From Nocardia alba NBRC 108234 (GTDB lineage: Bacteria > Actinomycetota > Actinomycetes > Mycobacteriales > Mycobacteriaceae): DNA of 64,000 nt. The DNA is taken from contig NZ_BDAX01000007.1 in the NCBI RefSeq assembly GCF_001612665.1, positions 81,855 through 145,854 on the forward strand, in the 5' to 3' direction. Shown piece by piece: positions 44,673-53,047 of this stretch. A program made the translations under genes and the position numbers. Positions within the stretch are counted from its first letter, which is position 1. Each line of letters begins with the position of its first letter. Below the pieces are notes generated by a model. The model saw nothing but the letters and a program-made list of their open reading frames with translations, ran no database searches and was not told the DNA's origin.

Positions 44673-45317
44673 ATGCGCATCGCCCACTTCGGTCATTCCT
44701 GCATCCTCGTGGAACTGCACGGCGTGAAAGTGCTGTTCGACCCCGGAACCTTCTCGCACGGGTTCGAGGGCATCACCGGCTTGGACGCGATCGCGGTGAC
44801 CCACCAGCACCCCGACCACATCGACCCGAATCGGATCGGCGATCTCATCGAGGACAATCCCACGGCCCGACTGCTGTCGGATCCGCAGACCGCGCAGCAG
44901 CGCAGCGAGGGATGGGAGCCGGTGTCGGCGGGTCAGGTGCTCGATATCGGTGACTTACAGATCACCGGCGGCGGTGGCAGGCACGCGGTGATCCACCCGG
45001 AGATCCCGGTGATCGACAACACCGTCTTCCAGCTCGGCACCGAGGCCGACCCCGCCCAGCTGGTCCACCCCGGCGACTCGCTCTGGGTGCCGCCGGTCCC
45101 GGTCGGTGTGCTCGCGATCCCCGCCGCCGCCCCGTGGATGCGCATCGCCGAAGCCGTCGACTACCTGCGCGCCGTCAATCCGCGCACCGCGGTGCCCATC
45201 CACCACGGCATCATCGCCCCGTCGGCCCAGGGGATCTACTTCGGCAGGCTCACCGAGATGGCCCCGGCTGGCACCGAGTTCCGCGTACTCGATGCCGAGG
45301 ACCAGGGCCAGTTCTAG
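44673..45317 (+). CDS. MBL-fold metal-dependent hydrolase (UlaG-like)
   Basis: This 214-aa protein of the metallo-beta-lactamase superfamily starts MRIAHFGHSCILVELHGVKV and carries the metal motif THQHPDHID (HxHxDH) near residue 50. Downstream are DPGTFSHGFEGITGLDAIAV and a conserved His in VPIHHGIIAP. This resembles the UlaG/YtkL-type hydrolases of unknown substrate; the gene is Rv0786c-like in position beside purSQ. The start is ATG 44673, after TAGCAT. The longer frame upstream overlaps purS on the other strand. It ends 1 nt from the convergent dipeptidase gene. Confidence 0.9.
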   Translation: MRIAHFGHSCILVELHGVKVLFDPGTFSHGFEGITGLDAIAVTHQHPDHIDPNRIGDLIEDNPTARLLSDPQTAQQRSEGWEPVSAGQVLDIGDLQITGGGGRHAVIHPEIPVIDNTVFQLGTEADPAQLVHPGDSLWVPPVPVGVLAIPAAAPWMRIAEAVDYLRAVNPRTAVPIHHGIIAPSAQGIYFGRLTEMAPAGTEFRVLDAEDQGQF

Positions 45318-45318
45318 C

Positions 45319-46665
45319 TCAGCGGTAGCTGGTCAGGAACAGCGCTTCGGCCAGCGCCATGTGCTCGATCTCGCTGGGGTCGACGCTCTCGTTGGGCGCG
45401 TGGATCAGGCATTTCGGCTCTTCGACGCCGATCAGCATGATCTCGGCCTTCGGGTAGGTCGCGGCGAAGACATTGCACAGCGGGATCGACCCGCCCTGAC
45501 CCTCGGTGGTCACGTCGCGACCGTAGGCGACGGCCATCGCCCGCTCCATGGCCGAGCGGGCCGGGCCGTGGGTGGACGCCACGAACGGTTCGCCGAGCGC
45601 CTCGACCTCGATCTCGATCTGGGCATTCCACGGCACGTGCGCGCGCAGGTGCTTCTCCAGCAGCTCACACGCCCGCTGCGGCTCGGTGCCCGGCGGGATG
45701 CGCAGATTGAGCCTGGCCCTGGTGCTCGGCTGGATCGCCGCCGAGGACCCGACCACCGCGGGCACGTCCATCCCCAGCACCGTCAGCGCGGGCCGCGCCC
45801 ACAGCATGTCGGAGACGGTCCCGTTGCCGAGCAGTCCCACACCGTCGAGCACGCCCGCATCCGACCGGAAGTCCGCTGACGGATACTGCGCGCCGGTCCA
45901 CTCCTGATCGTCGGTGAGCCCGTCGATCGTGGTGTTGCCCTCCGCGTCGCGCAACGACGACAGCAGCTCGATCATCGCGGCGAGCGCATCGGGCGCGGGT
46001 CCACCGAACATGCCCGAATGCATCGGCCCCTCCAGCGTTTTCACCGTCACCACCACATTCACCATTCCGCGCAGGGTCTGGGTGAACGTCGGCACCCCGA
46101 CGGCGAAATTGCCGCAGTCGGCCACCAGGATCGCATCCGCTTCCAGCCGCGCGGGATCGGCGACCACGAACTTCTCCAGACCGCCGGTGCCCTGTTCCTC
46201 CGACCCCTCGGCTACCACCTTGATCCCGATCGGGAAGTCGGGTCCGATCGCGCGCAGGGCGGTGAGATGGGTGACGATATTGCCCTTGCAGTCCGCCGCC
46301 CCGCGCCCGTACCAGCGGCCGTCCTTCTCGGTCAGCGTCCAGACCGGCGTCTTCCACGCGGCGTCGTCGAGCGGGGGCTGCACGTCGTAGTGGCAGTACA
46401 GCAGCACGGTCGGGGTCCCCGGCGGCCCCGGCTTGTGCCCGATCACCGCCGAGCTGCCGTCCGGGGTCTCGTGCAGGCCCACCTCGGTCAGCCCCGCCGC
46501 GGCGAACGCGTCGGCCACCCACTGCGCGGTTCGCGCACACCCTTCCGGCGGGAACTGGCGTGGATCGGCGACGGACTCGAACGAAACGAGCTCGGCCAGA
46601 TCCTTTTTCGCCTGGCCCATCAGTCCGGCTACCTTGCCGCGTAGCGCCGTCGCATCGTCGCTCAT
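45319..46665 (-). CDS. M20-family dipeptidase
   Basis: M20 peptidases are dizinc enzymes that cleave dipeptides or small amide-bonded compounds. The 448-aa protein starts MSDDATALRGKVAGLMGQ. The metal-binding blocks are LYCHYDVQPP (His, Asp), GRGAADCKGN (Asp), EGSEEQGTGG (Glu pair), VADCGN, and a final His in CLIHAPNESVD. The dimerisation lid (about 195-310) includes EGPMHSGMFGGPAPDAL. The start ATG 46665 follows the upstream small gene by 11 nt, giving an operon permease-DUF-dipeptidase. Transport of a peptide-like substrate and its cleavage is a reasonable reading. Confidence 0.92.
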   Translation of the reverse strand: MSDDATALRGKVAGLMGQAKKDLAELVSFESVADPRQFPPEGCARTAQWVADAFAAAGLTEVGLHETPDGSSAVIGHKPGPPGTPTVLLYCHYDVQPPLDDAAWKTPVWTLTEKDGRWYGRGAADCKGNIVTHLTALRAIGPDFPIGIKVVAEGSEEQGTGGLEKFVVADPARLEADAILVADCGNFAVGVPTFTQTLRGMVNVVVTVKTLEGPMHSGMFGGPAPDALAAMIELLSSLRDAEGNTTIDGLTDDQEWTGAQYPSADFRSDAGVLDGVGLLGNGTVSDMLWARPALTVLGMDVPAVVGSSAAIQPSTRARLNLRIPPGTEPQRACELLEKHLRAHVPWNAQIEIEVEALGEPFVASTHGPARSAMERAMAVAYGRDVTTEGQGGSIPLCNVFAATYPKAEIMLIGVEEPKCLIHAPNESVDPSEIEHMALAEALFLTSYR

Positions 46666-46676
46666 GTCTTCGCGCC

Positions 46677-47114
46677 TCACTTCGTGGTGTTTTCCAGCTT
46701 CAGAGTTTCGAGATGGGAGAGGTAGTCCTGCAGTCGATCCGGGCAGTAGGTGGCGATCGCGAGCCCGCCCGCCTCGGCGAAGTCTCGCGGTCCGATCACC
46801 GGACGCTGACCGGGCCCCGCAGCGCCGTTGGTGATCGAGTCCTGATACCTCGCCTTGATCAGCGGCGCGCTCAGATCCTGACAGATCGACCCACCGTCCT
46901 CGCCGAACGTGTCGGCGATGACCTTCACCTCCGGCGCGGGCAGACCCGCCGCGACCAGATTGTCGTGCAGCTGTTGAGCTTTCGCGGTGGCCTGGGTGCT
47001 CTCGTGGATCGCGCTGAAGGTGAACAACCCGGTCAGAGCGAACACCACGAGCAGTAGACCCGCCGTGAGATAGATCCAGCGTCGCTTGTGGTCGGGGGCG
47101 TCTCCGGTCGTCAT
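46677..47114 (-). CDS. Unrecognised membrane-anchored protein in permease/dipeptidase operon
   Basis: This 145-aa protein has one N-terminal span (about 13-34, WIYLTAGLLLVVFALTGLF), then an external or periplasmic domain with two Cys (SICQDL, ATYCPDRL) that could form a disulfide, and a helical C-terminus (YLSHLETLKLENTTK). I recognise no family. Its start overlaps the permease stop codon as ATGA, and the dipeptidase gene follows after 11 nt. It may be an accessory subunit of the permease, or a binding protein feeding the dipeptidase. Confidence 0.75.
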   Translation of the reverse strand: MTTGDAPDHKRRWIYLTAGLLLVVFALTGLFTFSAIHESTQATAKAQQLHDNLVAAGLPAPEVKVIADTFGEDGGSICQDLSAPLIKARYQDSITNGAAGPGQRPVIGPRDFAEAGGLAIATYCPDRLQDYLSHLETLKLENTTK

Positions 47115-48535
47115 GCCTGCTGCCCTTCCGGTATGGCGAATTTCCAGCTGTCCCTGCGATTTCGGTAGAACAGGTACGGAATGAGCAGGCCGACGATGCC
47201 GAGCCCGCCACCCACGATGAGCACATACACCCAGGTACTACCCCCGCCGAATTGCGACGGCGGCACGAAGCCGATCGTGAACGCGGCGATCGAGGAGGCG
47301 GCGCCGAGCCCGCACAGCGCCATCAGCGCGGGCGCCCGGAAACCACGCGGGTGATCCGGATCGTCGCGACGCAGCTTGGCGGCGGCGGCGAACATCAACA
47401 CGTACATGATCAGATACACCTGCGTGGTGATCACCGACAGAATCCAGTACGCGCTGGAGACATCGGGGATGAAGGCGTAGAGCAGCGCGATGAAGGTGGT
47501 GAACACGCCCTGGGCCACCAGCATGTTCTGCTGCACGCCGTGTTTGTTGAGCCGAGTCAGGAACGGCGGCAGGTACCCCTCCTTGCGTCCGATCAGCAGC
47601 AGCCCCTTGGACGGACCGGCCAGCCAGGTCAGCATGCCGCCGACCGCCGCGGCCACCAGCGCGATGCCGACGATCGGGGTGAGGAAACCGATTCCGAAGT
47701 GCGCGAAGAACGCGTCGAAGGCCTGCATCACACCCGCGGTGAGGCTCAGGCTGGCCGCGGGGACGACCCAGCTGATCGCCAGCGCGGGCAGGATGAAGAT
47801 CACCAGCACCAGGGCCATCGCCAGGAACATCGCCTTCGGGAACTCCCTGGCCGGATTCCGCAGCGACGACACGTGCACCGCGTTCATCTCCATGCCCGCG
47901 TAGGACAGGAAGTTGTTCACGATCAGCACCAGGCTCGCCAATCCGGCCCACGCGGGCAGCAGATGCGACGAATCCATCGGCGCCGCTGACGGATTGCCCT
48001 GCGCCAGGAAGACCAGGCCGAGCACCACAAGCAGGGTGCCCGGGATCAGCGTGCCGATGACCAGGCCCATACTCGACAGCCCCGCCACGGTCTTGGTGCC
48101 CTGCGAGGACACATACACACCCGCCCAATAGACGGTGATGATCACGATCGCCACATACAGACCGTTGGATGCCAGTGACGGATGAATGATGTACGCGAAA
48201 GTACTCGCGACATAAGCGAGAAGACTCGGATAGTAGAAGATCGTCATGGCGAACTGGCACCAGACGGCAAGAAATCCGAGCGGCTTACTCAATCCCTCAC
48301 TGACCCATTGATATACCCCGCCCTGCCACCCCGACGCCAATTCCGCGGCGACCAGCGAGGTCGGCATCAGGAACAGAATCGCGGGAATGACGTAGAGGAA
48401 TACACAGGCCAATCCGTACACGGCCATCGTCGGCGCTGATCGCAGACTCGCCACCGAACTCGTGGTCATCAGCGCCAAGGTCACCCAGGACATATATTTC
48501 GTAGTCGTCGCGACTTTCGTCGACGTGCCCGTCAT
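47111..48535 (-). CDS. APC-family amino acid permease (GadC/YjeM-like)
   Basis: This 474-aa transporter has about 12 spans. The text is nearest to the glutamate:GABA antiporter/YjeM branch: SWVTLALMTTSSVASLRSA at the first helix, TSLVAAELASGWQGGVYQW, FLSYAGMEMNAVHVSSLRNP, and PSKGLLLIGRKEGYLPPFLT. A GGAGG site precedes the ATG. With the coupled small membrane protein and the M20 dipeptidase it forms an uptake-and-cleavage operon. The exact amino acid or peptide carried cannot be read from the sequence. Confidence 0.87.
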   Translation of the reverse strand: MTGTSTKVATTTKYMSWVTLALMTTSSVASLRSAPTMAVYGLACVFLYVIPAILFLMPTSLVAAELASGWQGGVYQWVSEGLSKPLGFLAVWCQFAMTIFYYPSLLAYVASTFAYIIHPSLASNGLYVAIVIITVYWAGVYVSSQGTKTVAGLSSMGLVIGTLIPGTLLVVLGLVFLAQGNPSAAPMDSSHLLPAWAGLASLVLIVNNFLSYAGMEMNAVHVSSLRNPAREFPKAMFLAMALVLVIFILPALAISWVVPAASLSLTAGVMQAFDAFFAHFGIGFLTPIVGIALVAAAVGGMLTWLAGPSKGLLLIGRKEGYLPPFLTRLNKHGVQQNMLVAQGVFTTFIALLYAFIPDVSSAYWILSVITTQVYLIMYVLMFAAAAKLRRDDPDHPRGFRAPALMALCGLGAASSIAAFTIGFVPPSQFGGGSTWVYVLIVGGGLGIVGLLIPYLFYRNRRDSWKFAIPEGQQA

Positions 48536-48681
48536 CAGCGCTGCCTCCTGCTGCGTTTACACAACTAGCGGAAACCACTCGAACAACTGCCTTCGAATGG
48601 TAACCGCCGCGCAGACATGCACCGGGCTCGAAACTCCGGGAACGAGTATGTTTCCCGCCCGCCCAGGGAACAGCGAGGAGG

Positions 48682-48725
48682 GCCACCGCCGCGCGCTGAT
48701 CGCCAGTTACGCGCGCGGCGGTGGC
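48682..48725 (-). terminator. Terminator after the DUF2334 gene
   Basis: A 15-bp stem (48682-48696 with 48711-48725) with a 14-nt loop begins 4 bp beyond the DUF2334 stop codon on the minus strand. Confidence 0.8.
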
Positions 48726-48729
48726 GCAG

Positions 48730-49431
48730 TCAGGCGGCTCGAACAGCCGGGTAGGGCTCCCAGCGGTACACGTCGCTGTGGGCGCCGTGATAGAGCGCGA
48801 GGTCGACCGCGTCGAGCATGGCCTGGCGCGGACCCGAGCGCTGCAACTGCGCCGCCGACACCGCCAACCGCAGCACGCCGCCGCGTCGGGCGACGCGCGC
48901 GGCGCCCATCACCATGGCCCGGCACCACCACGGTTCGGCGCGGAATCCCTCGCCGATCCCGTACACCCGGGCACGTTGGGCCACGTCACGTTCCAGGTCG
49001 AGCATGCTGGTGAGCCCGAGGGACATGCGGAAACCCACCTCTGGCAGCGCCGCCAGCGCGCCGTTGGAGGCGTCCCAGCGCGGGGCGGCGAACAGCCGGG
49101 TGCGCAATTGCACCCGCTCCATCACCCGATCGGCGGCCTTGAGCCGCAGCGACGCCTCGTGCCGGGGCAGATCGGCGAACTCCGCGCGCCGCGCCTTGGT
49201 GGCGGCCTGGTCGTAGCCGTGCAGCACGATCGCGTCACCTTCGAGGCGCCGCCCGCGCAGCCACGACTGCGTCGCGGGATCGTCGACCAGCCGGTACTTG
49301 CCTTTCAACCGCGGCGCGACCAGCAGCGACAGCCGCACGCCGCGCGAGTCCATCTCCGCGGCGAATTCGATCGCGGCATCGCGAGTGGTATCCCGGATCC
49401 CCGACACCGAAACGATCAGCTCAGCGTTCAT
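48730..49431 (-). CDS. DUF2334 / polysaccharide deacetylase-like protein
   Basis: This 233-aa protein is of the DUF2334 type, related to carbohydrate esterase 4 deacetylases. It begins MNAELIVSVSGIRDTTRDAA, with a conserved VLHGYDQAATKAR segment in place of the usual first-histidine motif, and LFAAPRWDASNGALAAL later. It lacks a signal peptide. The canonical TFDDG metal motif of NodB-type deacetylases is not visible, so catalysis is uncertain. The gene is preceded by a short gap and the nitroreductase gene on the same strand. Its role is unknown. Confidence 0.7.
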   Translation of the reverse strand: MNAELIVSVSGIRDTTRDAAIEFAAEMDSRGVRLSLLVAPRLKGKYRLVDDPATQSWLRGRRLEGDAIVLHGYDQAATKARRAEFADLPRHEASLRLKAADRVMERVQLRTRLFAAPRWDASNGALAALPEVGFRMSLGLTSMLDLERDVAQRARVYGIGEGFRAEPWWCRAMVMGAARVARRGGVLRLAVSAAQLQRSGPRQAMLDAVDLALYHGAHSDVYRWEPYPAVRAA

Positions 49432-49505
49432 ATACCCAGGGTGACAGTTCGAGATGACGCCAACGTGCTACCGCGATGACGCGCCGACGAATTCCGTCGC
49501 ATTTC

Positions 49506-50153
49506 TCACCATCCCTGCCAGTGCAATACCTGCTCGCGCGGCACCCGCACCGCGGGCTTGAAGTCGGTGCCGATGGTGAAGGCCAGTGGCAGAAAAGCGG
49601 CGAGCATCACCTTGTCGTACGGAACGCCAAGTACCGCAGCGAGTTCGGACTCCAACGGCGCCTGCGCGGTTGTCCACACGGTGCCGAGTCCACGGGCCCG
49701 CGCGGCCAGCATGAAGCTCCATACCGAAGGCAGGATCGAGCCCCATGTGCCCGCCTGGACTTCCACCGAGGCGCGGTCGGTGCGGCCCTCGACGGCCGGA
49801 ATCACGAAGGCGGGCACCCGGTGAATATTGGCGCTCAGATAGCGCAGTCCGTCGAAGACCCGCTCGGTGGAGCGCGGGGAGATGTTCATCCGCTCCTCGT
49901 CACGCGCGGTCAGTGGCGCCGCCGCACCGAGCGGCAACGAGCGCCGGAAGATATCGGCCAGCTCGCCTCGTCGCGCCTTGTCGGTGACGACCAGAAAGTG
50001 CCAGCGTTGCCGATTGCGTCCGGTCGGCGCCTGCGTGGCCAGGTCGACGCACTCCTCGATGAGCGACCGGGGCACCGGCCGATCGAAGTCGAGCCGTCTG
50101 CGCACCGCACGGGTGGTCGACAGCAGCTGGTCCGGGGTCAGATCGAGAGTCAT
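49506..50153 (-). CDS. Nitroreductase-family FMN oxidoreductase
   Basis: This 215-aa flavoprotein of the nitroreductase superfamily begins MTLDLTPDQLLSTTRAVRRR with the phosphate-binding Arg pattern, followed by APTGRNRQRWHFLVVTD (FMN contact), VWSFMLAARARGLGTVWTT and FLPLAFTIGTDFKPA. ATG 50153 has GAGGAGC before it. It is transcribed divergently from the MarR gene at 50295; twin operator-like palindromes fill the gap, so expression is probably induced by the MarR ligand, perhaps quinones or nitroaromatics. Substrate range is inferred. Confidence 0.9.
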   Translation of the reverse strand: MTLDLTPDQLLSTTRAVRRRLDFDRPVPRSLIEECVDLATQAPTGRNRQRWHFLVVTDKARRGELADIFRRSLPLGAAAPLTARDEERMNISPRSTERVFDGLRYLSANIHRVPAFVIPAVEGRTDRASVEVQAGTWGSILPSVWSFMLAARARGLGTVWTTAQAPLESELAAVLGVPYDKVMLAAFLPLAFTIGTDFKPAVRVPREQVLHWQGW

Positions 50154-50193
50154 GGGCGCTCCTCGTGCCACGCAGGAATCGTCTGGCACCGAA

Positions 50194-50213
50194 CAATCTG
50201 CGCTCAGACGATT
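50194..50213. promoter_or_regulatory. MarR operator 1
   Basis: CAATCTGCGCTCAGACGATT is a near palindrome. It aligns with operator 2 at 50247-50266 over the full 20 bp, with differences only at the central four bases and one flank. Confidence 0.65.
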
Positions 50214-50246
50214 ATGACGGTAGAGCGTCGATCATCTTCCGTCAAA

Positions 50247-50266
50247 CAATCTGTGCACAGATGATT
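50247..50266. promoter_or_regulatory. MarR operator 2
   Basis: CAATCTGTGCACAGATGATT contains a 14-bp perfect palindrome (ATCTGTGCACAGAT). It lies 53 bp from operator 1, centre to centre, and just upstream of TTTAAT, a likely -10 of the marR gene. Confidence 0.7.
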
Positions 50267-50294
50267 TAATGGAACGACAGATCAGAGGAGTCTC

Positions 50295-50735
50295 ATGGCA
50301 ACCGAGCCCACCTACTTCCCACGACTGGCCGCCGAACGCCCCGACATCGCCCTGTGTCGAGCGTCGACGGCGGTCGCGCGCGCGGCGGAAGCACACGCGA
50401 GCGCGCAGGGCCTCGGCGTCGGCCAGCACCTGGTGCTGAAGATGCTCGCCGAGGTCGGCGCCTGCTCCCAGCAGACACTGGCCGCGGAACTACGCATCGA
50501 CCGCAGCGTGATGGTGACGGTCTGCGATCACCTCGAATCATCCGGATACGTCCGGCGAGAACGTAATCCATCGGACCGCCGCTCCTACGCCGTCACCCTC
50601 ACCCCGGCAGGCAGCGACCGCCTTCGCGGCGCGGAAGCCGCCATCCCGGCCTTCCTCGACAACGCCTTCGCCGCGCTGAGTCCTGCCGAACGCCTTCAAC
50701 TCACCACCCTGCTCGGCAGGCTACTCGCACCGTGA
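50295..50735 (+). CDS. MarR-family regulator of the nitroreductase divergon
   Basis: This 146-aa winged-helix protein has the recognition helix region QQTLAAELRIDRSVMVTVCD and the wing RNPSDRRSYAVTLTPAG. Cys residues (LCRAST, GACSQQ, TVCDHL) lie near the N-terminus and the DNA-binding helix and might act in redox or electrophile sensing. The divergent nitroreductase gene and the two operator copies between them suggest that it represses both itself and the reductase. The start ATG is preceded by AGAGGAG. It ends at a shared hairpin with ptrB. Confidence 0.9.
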   Translation: MATEPTYFPRLAAERPDIALCRASTAVARAAEAHASAQGLGVGQHLVLKMLAEVGACSQQTLAAELRIDRSVMVTVCDHLESSGYVRRERNPSDRRSYAVTLTPAGSDRLRGAEAAIPAFLDNAFAALSPAERLQLTTLLGRLLAP

Positions 50736-50743
50736 CAACGGAA

Positions 50744-50771
50744 ATGGGCCCCGGCCGAAGCCGGGGCCCAT
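50744..50771. terminator. Bidirectional terminator, marR and ptrB
   Basis: A 12-bp perfect stem, ATGGGCCCCGGC with its complement, and a CGAA loop lie between the convergent genes. Confidence 0.85.
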
Positions 50772-50775
50772 CGGT

Positions 50776-52923
50776 TCACGCGTCCGCGAGACCCACGCGG
50801 TCGAGGACCCAGGCGTACTCGAAGCCGACTTCCTTCCACTTCTCGTAGCGCCCGCTCACCCCGCCGTGACCGGCGGTCATCTCCGTCTTGAGCAGCACCT
50901 CGTTGTCACCGGTCTTGGTGGCGCGCAGCTTGGCGACCCACTTGGCCGGCTCCACGTAGAGCACCCTGGTGTCGTTGAGGCTGGTGATCGCCAGGATGGC
51001 CGGGTAGTCCTTGGCTTCGACGTTCTCGTAGGGCGAGTACGACTTCATGTACTCGTAGACGTCCTTGTCGGCCAAGGGATTTCCCCACTCGTCCCATTCG
51101 ATCACCGTCAGCGGCAGCGACGGGTCGAGGATCGAGGTGAGGGGGTCGACGAACGGCACATTGGCGAGGATGCCGGTGAACAGTTCCGGGGCCAGGTTGG
51201 CGACCGCGCCCATCAGCAGTCCGCCCGCGCTGCCGCCGTCGGCGATCAAACGGTCGGGTGCGGTGACGCCGGTGTCGATGAGATGGCTTGCGCAGGAGAC
51301 GAAGTCGGTGAAGGTGTTCTTCTTCAGCAGCGTCTTGCCGTGCTCGTACCAGAGCCTGCCCATCTCGCCGCCGCCGCGCACATGCGCCACCGCGAACACC
51401 ATGCCGCGATCGAGCAACGACAGTCGCGACACCGAGAACGACGGATCGATACTGGCCTCGTAGGAGCCGTATCCGTAGAGCAGCAGGGGCTTCGGGCCGT
51501 CTGGCAGTCCGCTGCGCTTGATGATCGAGATCGGAATGCGGGTGCCGTCGGCGGCCACGGCCCAATCACGATGCTGCTCATAGTCGTCGGCGTCGTACCC
51601 GCCGAGCACCGGCTGTTCCTTGCGCAGCAGCAGCTCGCCGGTGGCGGGCACGTAGTCGAACACCTGCATCGGCGTGATGAACGAGGTGACCCCGACGCGC
51701 AGGGTGGGCTGCTCCCACTCCGGGCTCGAACCCGCACCGGCGGAGAACAATTCGAGGCCGAAGTCGAGCTCGGTCAGTTCACCGAAGCCCTCCGGGGTGA
51801 GCGTCCACACCGACAGGCGAGGCAGCGCGTCGCGCCGGTAACCGAGCACCAGGTGGGTGGCGAAGGCGTCGATGTCCTCGAGCCGCACGTCCTCGCGATG
51901 CCCGATCAGCGTCGTCATGTCCGACGGGTCGGTGGCGGGCGCGACGGCGAGCACGAAGTTCTCCGCCTTCACCCCGTCGACCACGTCGTTGTGCAGGATC
52001 AGGAACTTGTCCTCGCCCGCGATCACCGCGTGCTCGGCCGAGTACTCCACGCCTTCGCGACGCGGCAGCAGCACCCGGAACTCGCCCTCGGGATTGCTCG
52101 ATTCCAGGACCCAGCCCTCGGTGGTGATCTTGGACCCGAGCCACACCATCAGGTACTTCTCGGAGCGGGTCGCGCCGACGCTCACCCAGTAGCGCTCGTC
52201 GGGCTCGTGGAACACCGTCACATCGGCATCGGAACCGGTGCCGACGCGGTGGCGCCACACGGTGTCGGGACGCCACGACTCATCGACCGTCTGGTAGAAG
52301 ATGTGCGTGCCGTCCAGCGACCAGGTCGCCCCCGGCGCCGCGCCCGCCACCTCGTCGGCCAGCAGCTCACTGGTGCGCAGATCCTTGATCCGCAGCGTGT
52401 AGCGCTCGTCGCCGGAGCTGTCGACGGAGTAGGCGAGCAGGTTGCCGTCGTGGCTCAGCGAGAACGCGCCGAGCGCGAAGAAGTCCAGCCCCTCGGCGAG
52501 GATGTTGCTGTCGAGCAGCACCTGTTCGCCCTCGATCGCCGACCCGACTTCCAGTTGCGGCGGCGTCCAGGCGTCGATGCCCTCGGCATTCGCGTCGACC
52601 CGACAGCGGCAGTGCACGCCGTACTGTTTGCCCTCGAAACTGCGCGAGTAATACCAGTAGTCGCCCAGTCGCGTCGGCACCGAGAGATCGGTTTCCTGTG
52701 TCCTGGCCTTGATCTCGTCGAAGATCTTGTCCCGCAGGGGTTGCAGCTGGTCGGTCTGTGCCGCGGTGAAGGCGTTCTCCGCCTCCAGATGCGCGATGAC
52801 CTCGGGGTCTTCCTTGTCCCGTAGCCACTCGTAGTCGTCGACGAAGGTGTCACCGTGGTGGACCCGCTCGACGGGCGCCCTCTTCGCGATCGGCGCCGAC
52901 ACGGTCTCATTCTCGCCAGCCAT
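50776..52923 (-). CDS. ptrB: Oligopeptidase B (S9A serine peptidase, PtrB)
   Basis: Oligopeptidase B cleaves short peptides after Arg/Lys. From ATG 52923 (MAGENETVSAPIAKRAPV) the protein is 715 aa: a seven-bladed beta-propeller (about 75-420) followed by the catalytic alpha/beta domain. The active-site Ser is in IADGGSAGGLLMGAVAN (about 565), Asp in TSLNDTRVLY, and His in AGHGGVSGRYEKWKE (about 685). TACGGT with 6 nt spacing (forward 52930-52935) precedes the start, so the mRNA is probably leaderless. M. tuberculosis has the gene split as ptrBa/ptrBb; here it is intact. The longer frame beyond 52923 has no family similarity. Confidence 0.94.
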   Translation of the reverse strand: MAGENETVSAPIAKRAPVERVHHGDTFVDDYEWLRDKEDPEVIAHLEAENAFTAAQTDQLQPLRDKIFDEIKARTQETDLSVPTRLGDYWYYSRSFEGKQYGVHCRCRVDANAEGIDAWTPPQLEVGSAIEGEQVLLDSNILAEGLDFFALGAFSLSHDGNLLAYSVDSSGDERYTLRIKDLRTSELLADEVAGAAPGATWSLDGTHIFYQTVDESWRPDTVWRHRVGTGSDADVTVFHEPDERYWVSVGATRSEKYLMVWLGSKITTEGWVLESSNPEGEFRVLLPRREGVEYSAEHAVIAGEDKFLILHNDVVDGVKAENFVLAVAPATDPSDMTTLIGHREDVRLEDIDAFATHLVLGYRRDALPRLSVWTLTPEGFGELTELDFGLELFSAGAGSSPEWEQPTLRVGVTSFITPMQVFDYVPATGELLLRKEQPVLGGYDADDYEQHRDWAVAADGTRIPISIIKRSGLPDGPKPLLLYGYGSYEASIDPSFSVSRLSLLDRGMVFAVAHVRGGGEMGRLWYEHGKTLLKKNTFTDFVSCASHLIDTGVTAPDRLIADGGSAGGLLMGAVANLAPELFTGILANVPFVDPLTSILDPSLPLTVIEWDEWGNPLADKDVYEYMKSYSPYENVEAKDYPAILAITSLNDTRVLYVEPAKWVAKLRATKTGDNEVLLKTEMTAGHGGVSGRYEKWKEVGFEYAWVLDRVGLADA

Positions 52924-53034
52924 CCGTCCACCGTAGCCGTACCGCTGCGACCGGGCCCGCCAACTCGGCCGTCGGTACTCGGCGGTACCGCGGGACTGAG
53001 TATTTTCGCGCATCTGCCGCCGGCCCAGTGCGCG

Positions 53035-53040
53035 TAGCCT
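53035..53040 (+). promoter_or_regulatory. -10 element of the DUF2330 gene, leaderless start
   Basis: TAGCCT is followed by 7 nt and ATG 53048. Confidence 0.5.
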
Positions 53041-53047
53041 GACCCGC

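Noticed and set aside
48730..49431. Full catalytic polysaccharide deacetylase.
   Set aside because: The TFDDG-type metal motif is not visible, so only the DUF2334 family label is given.
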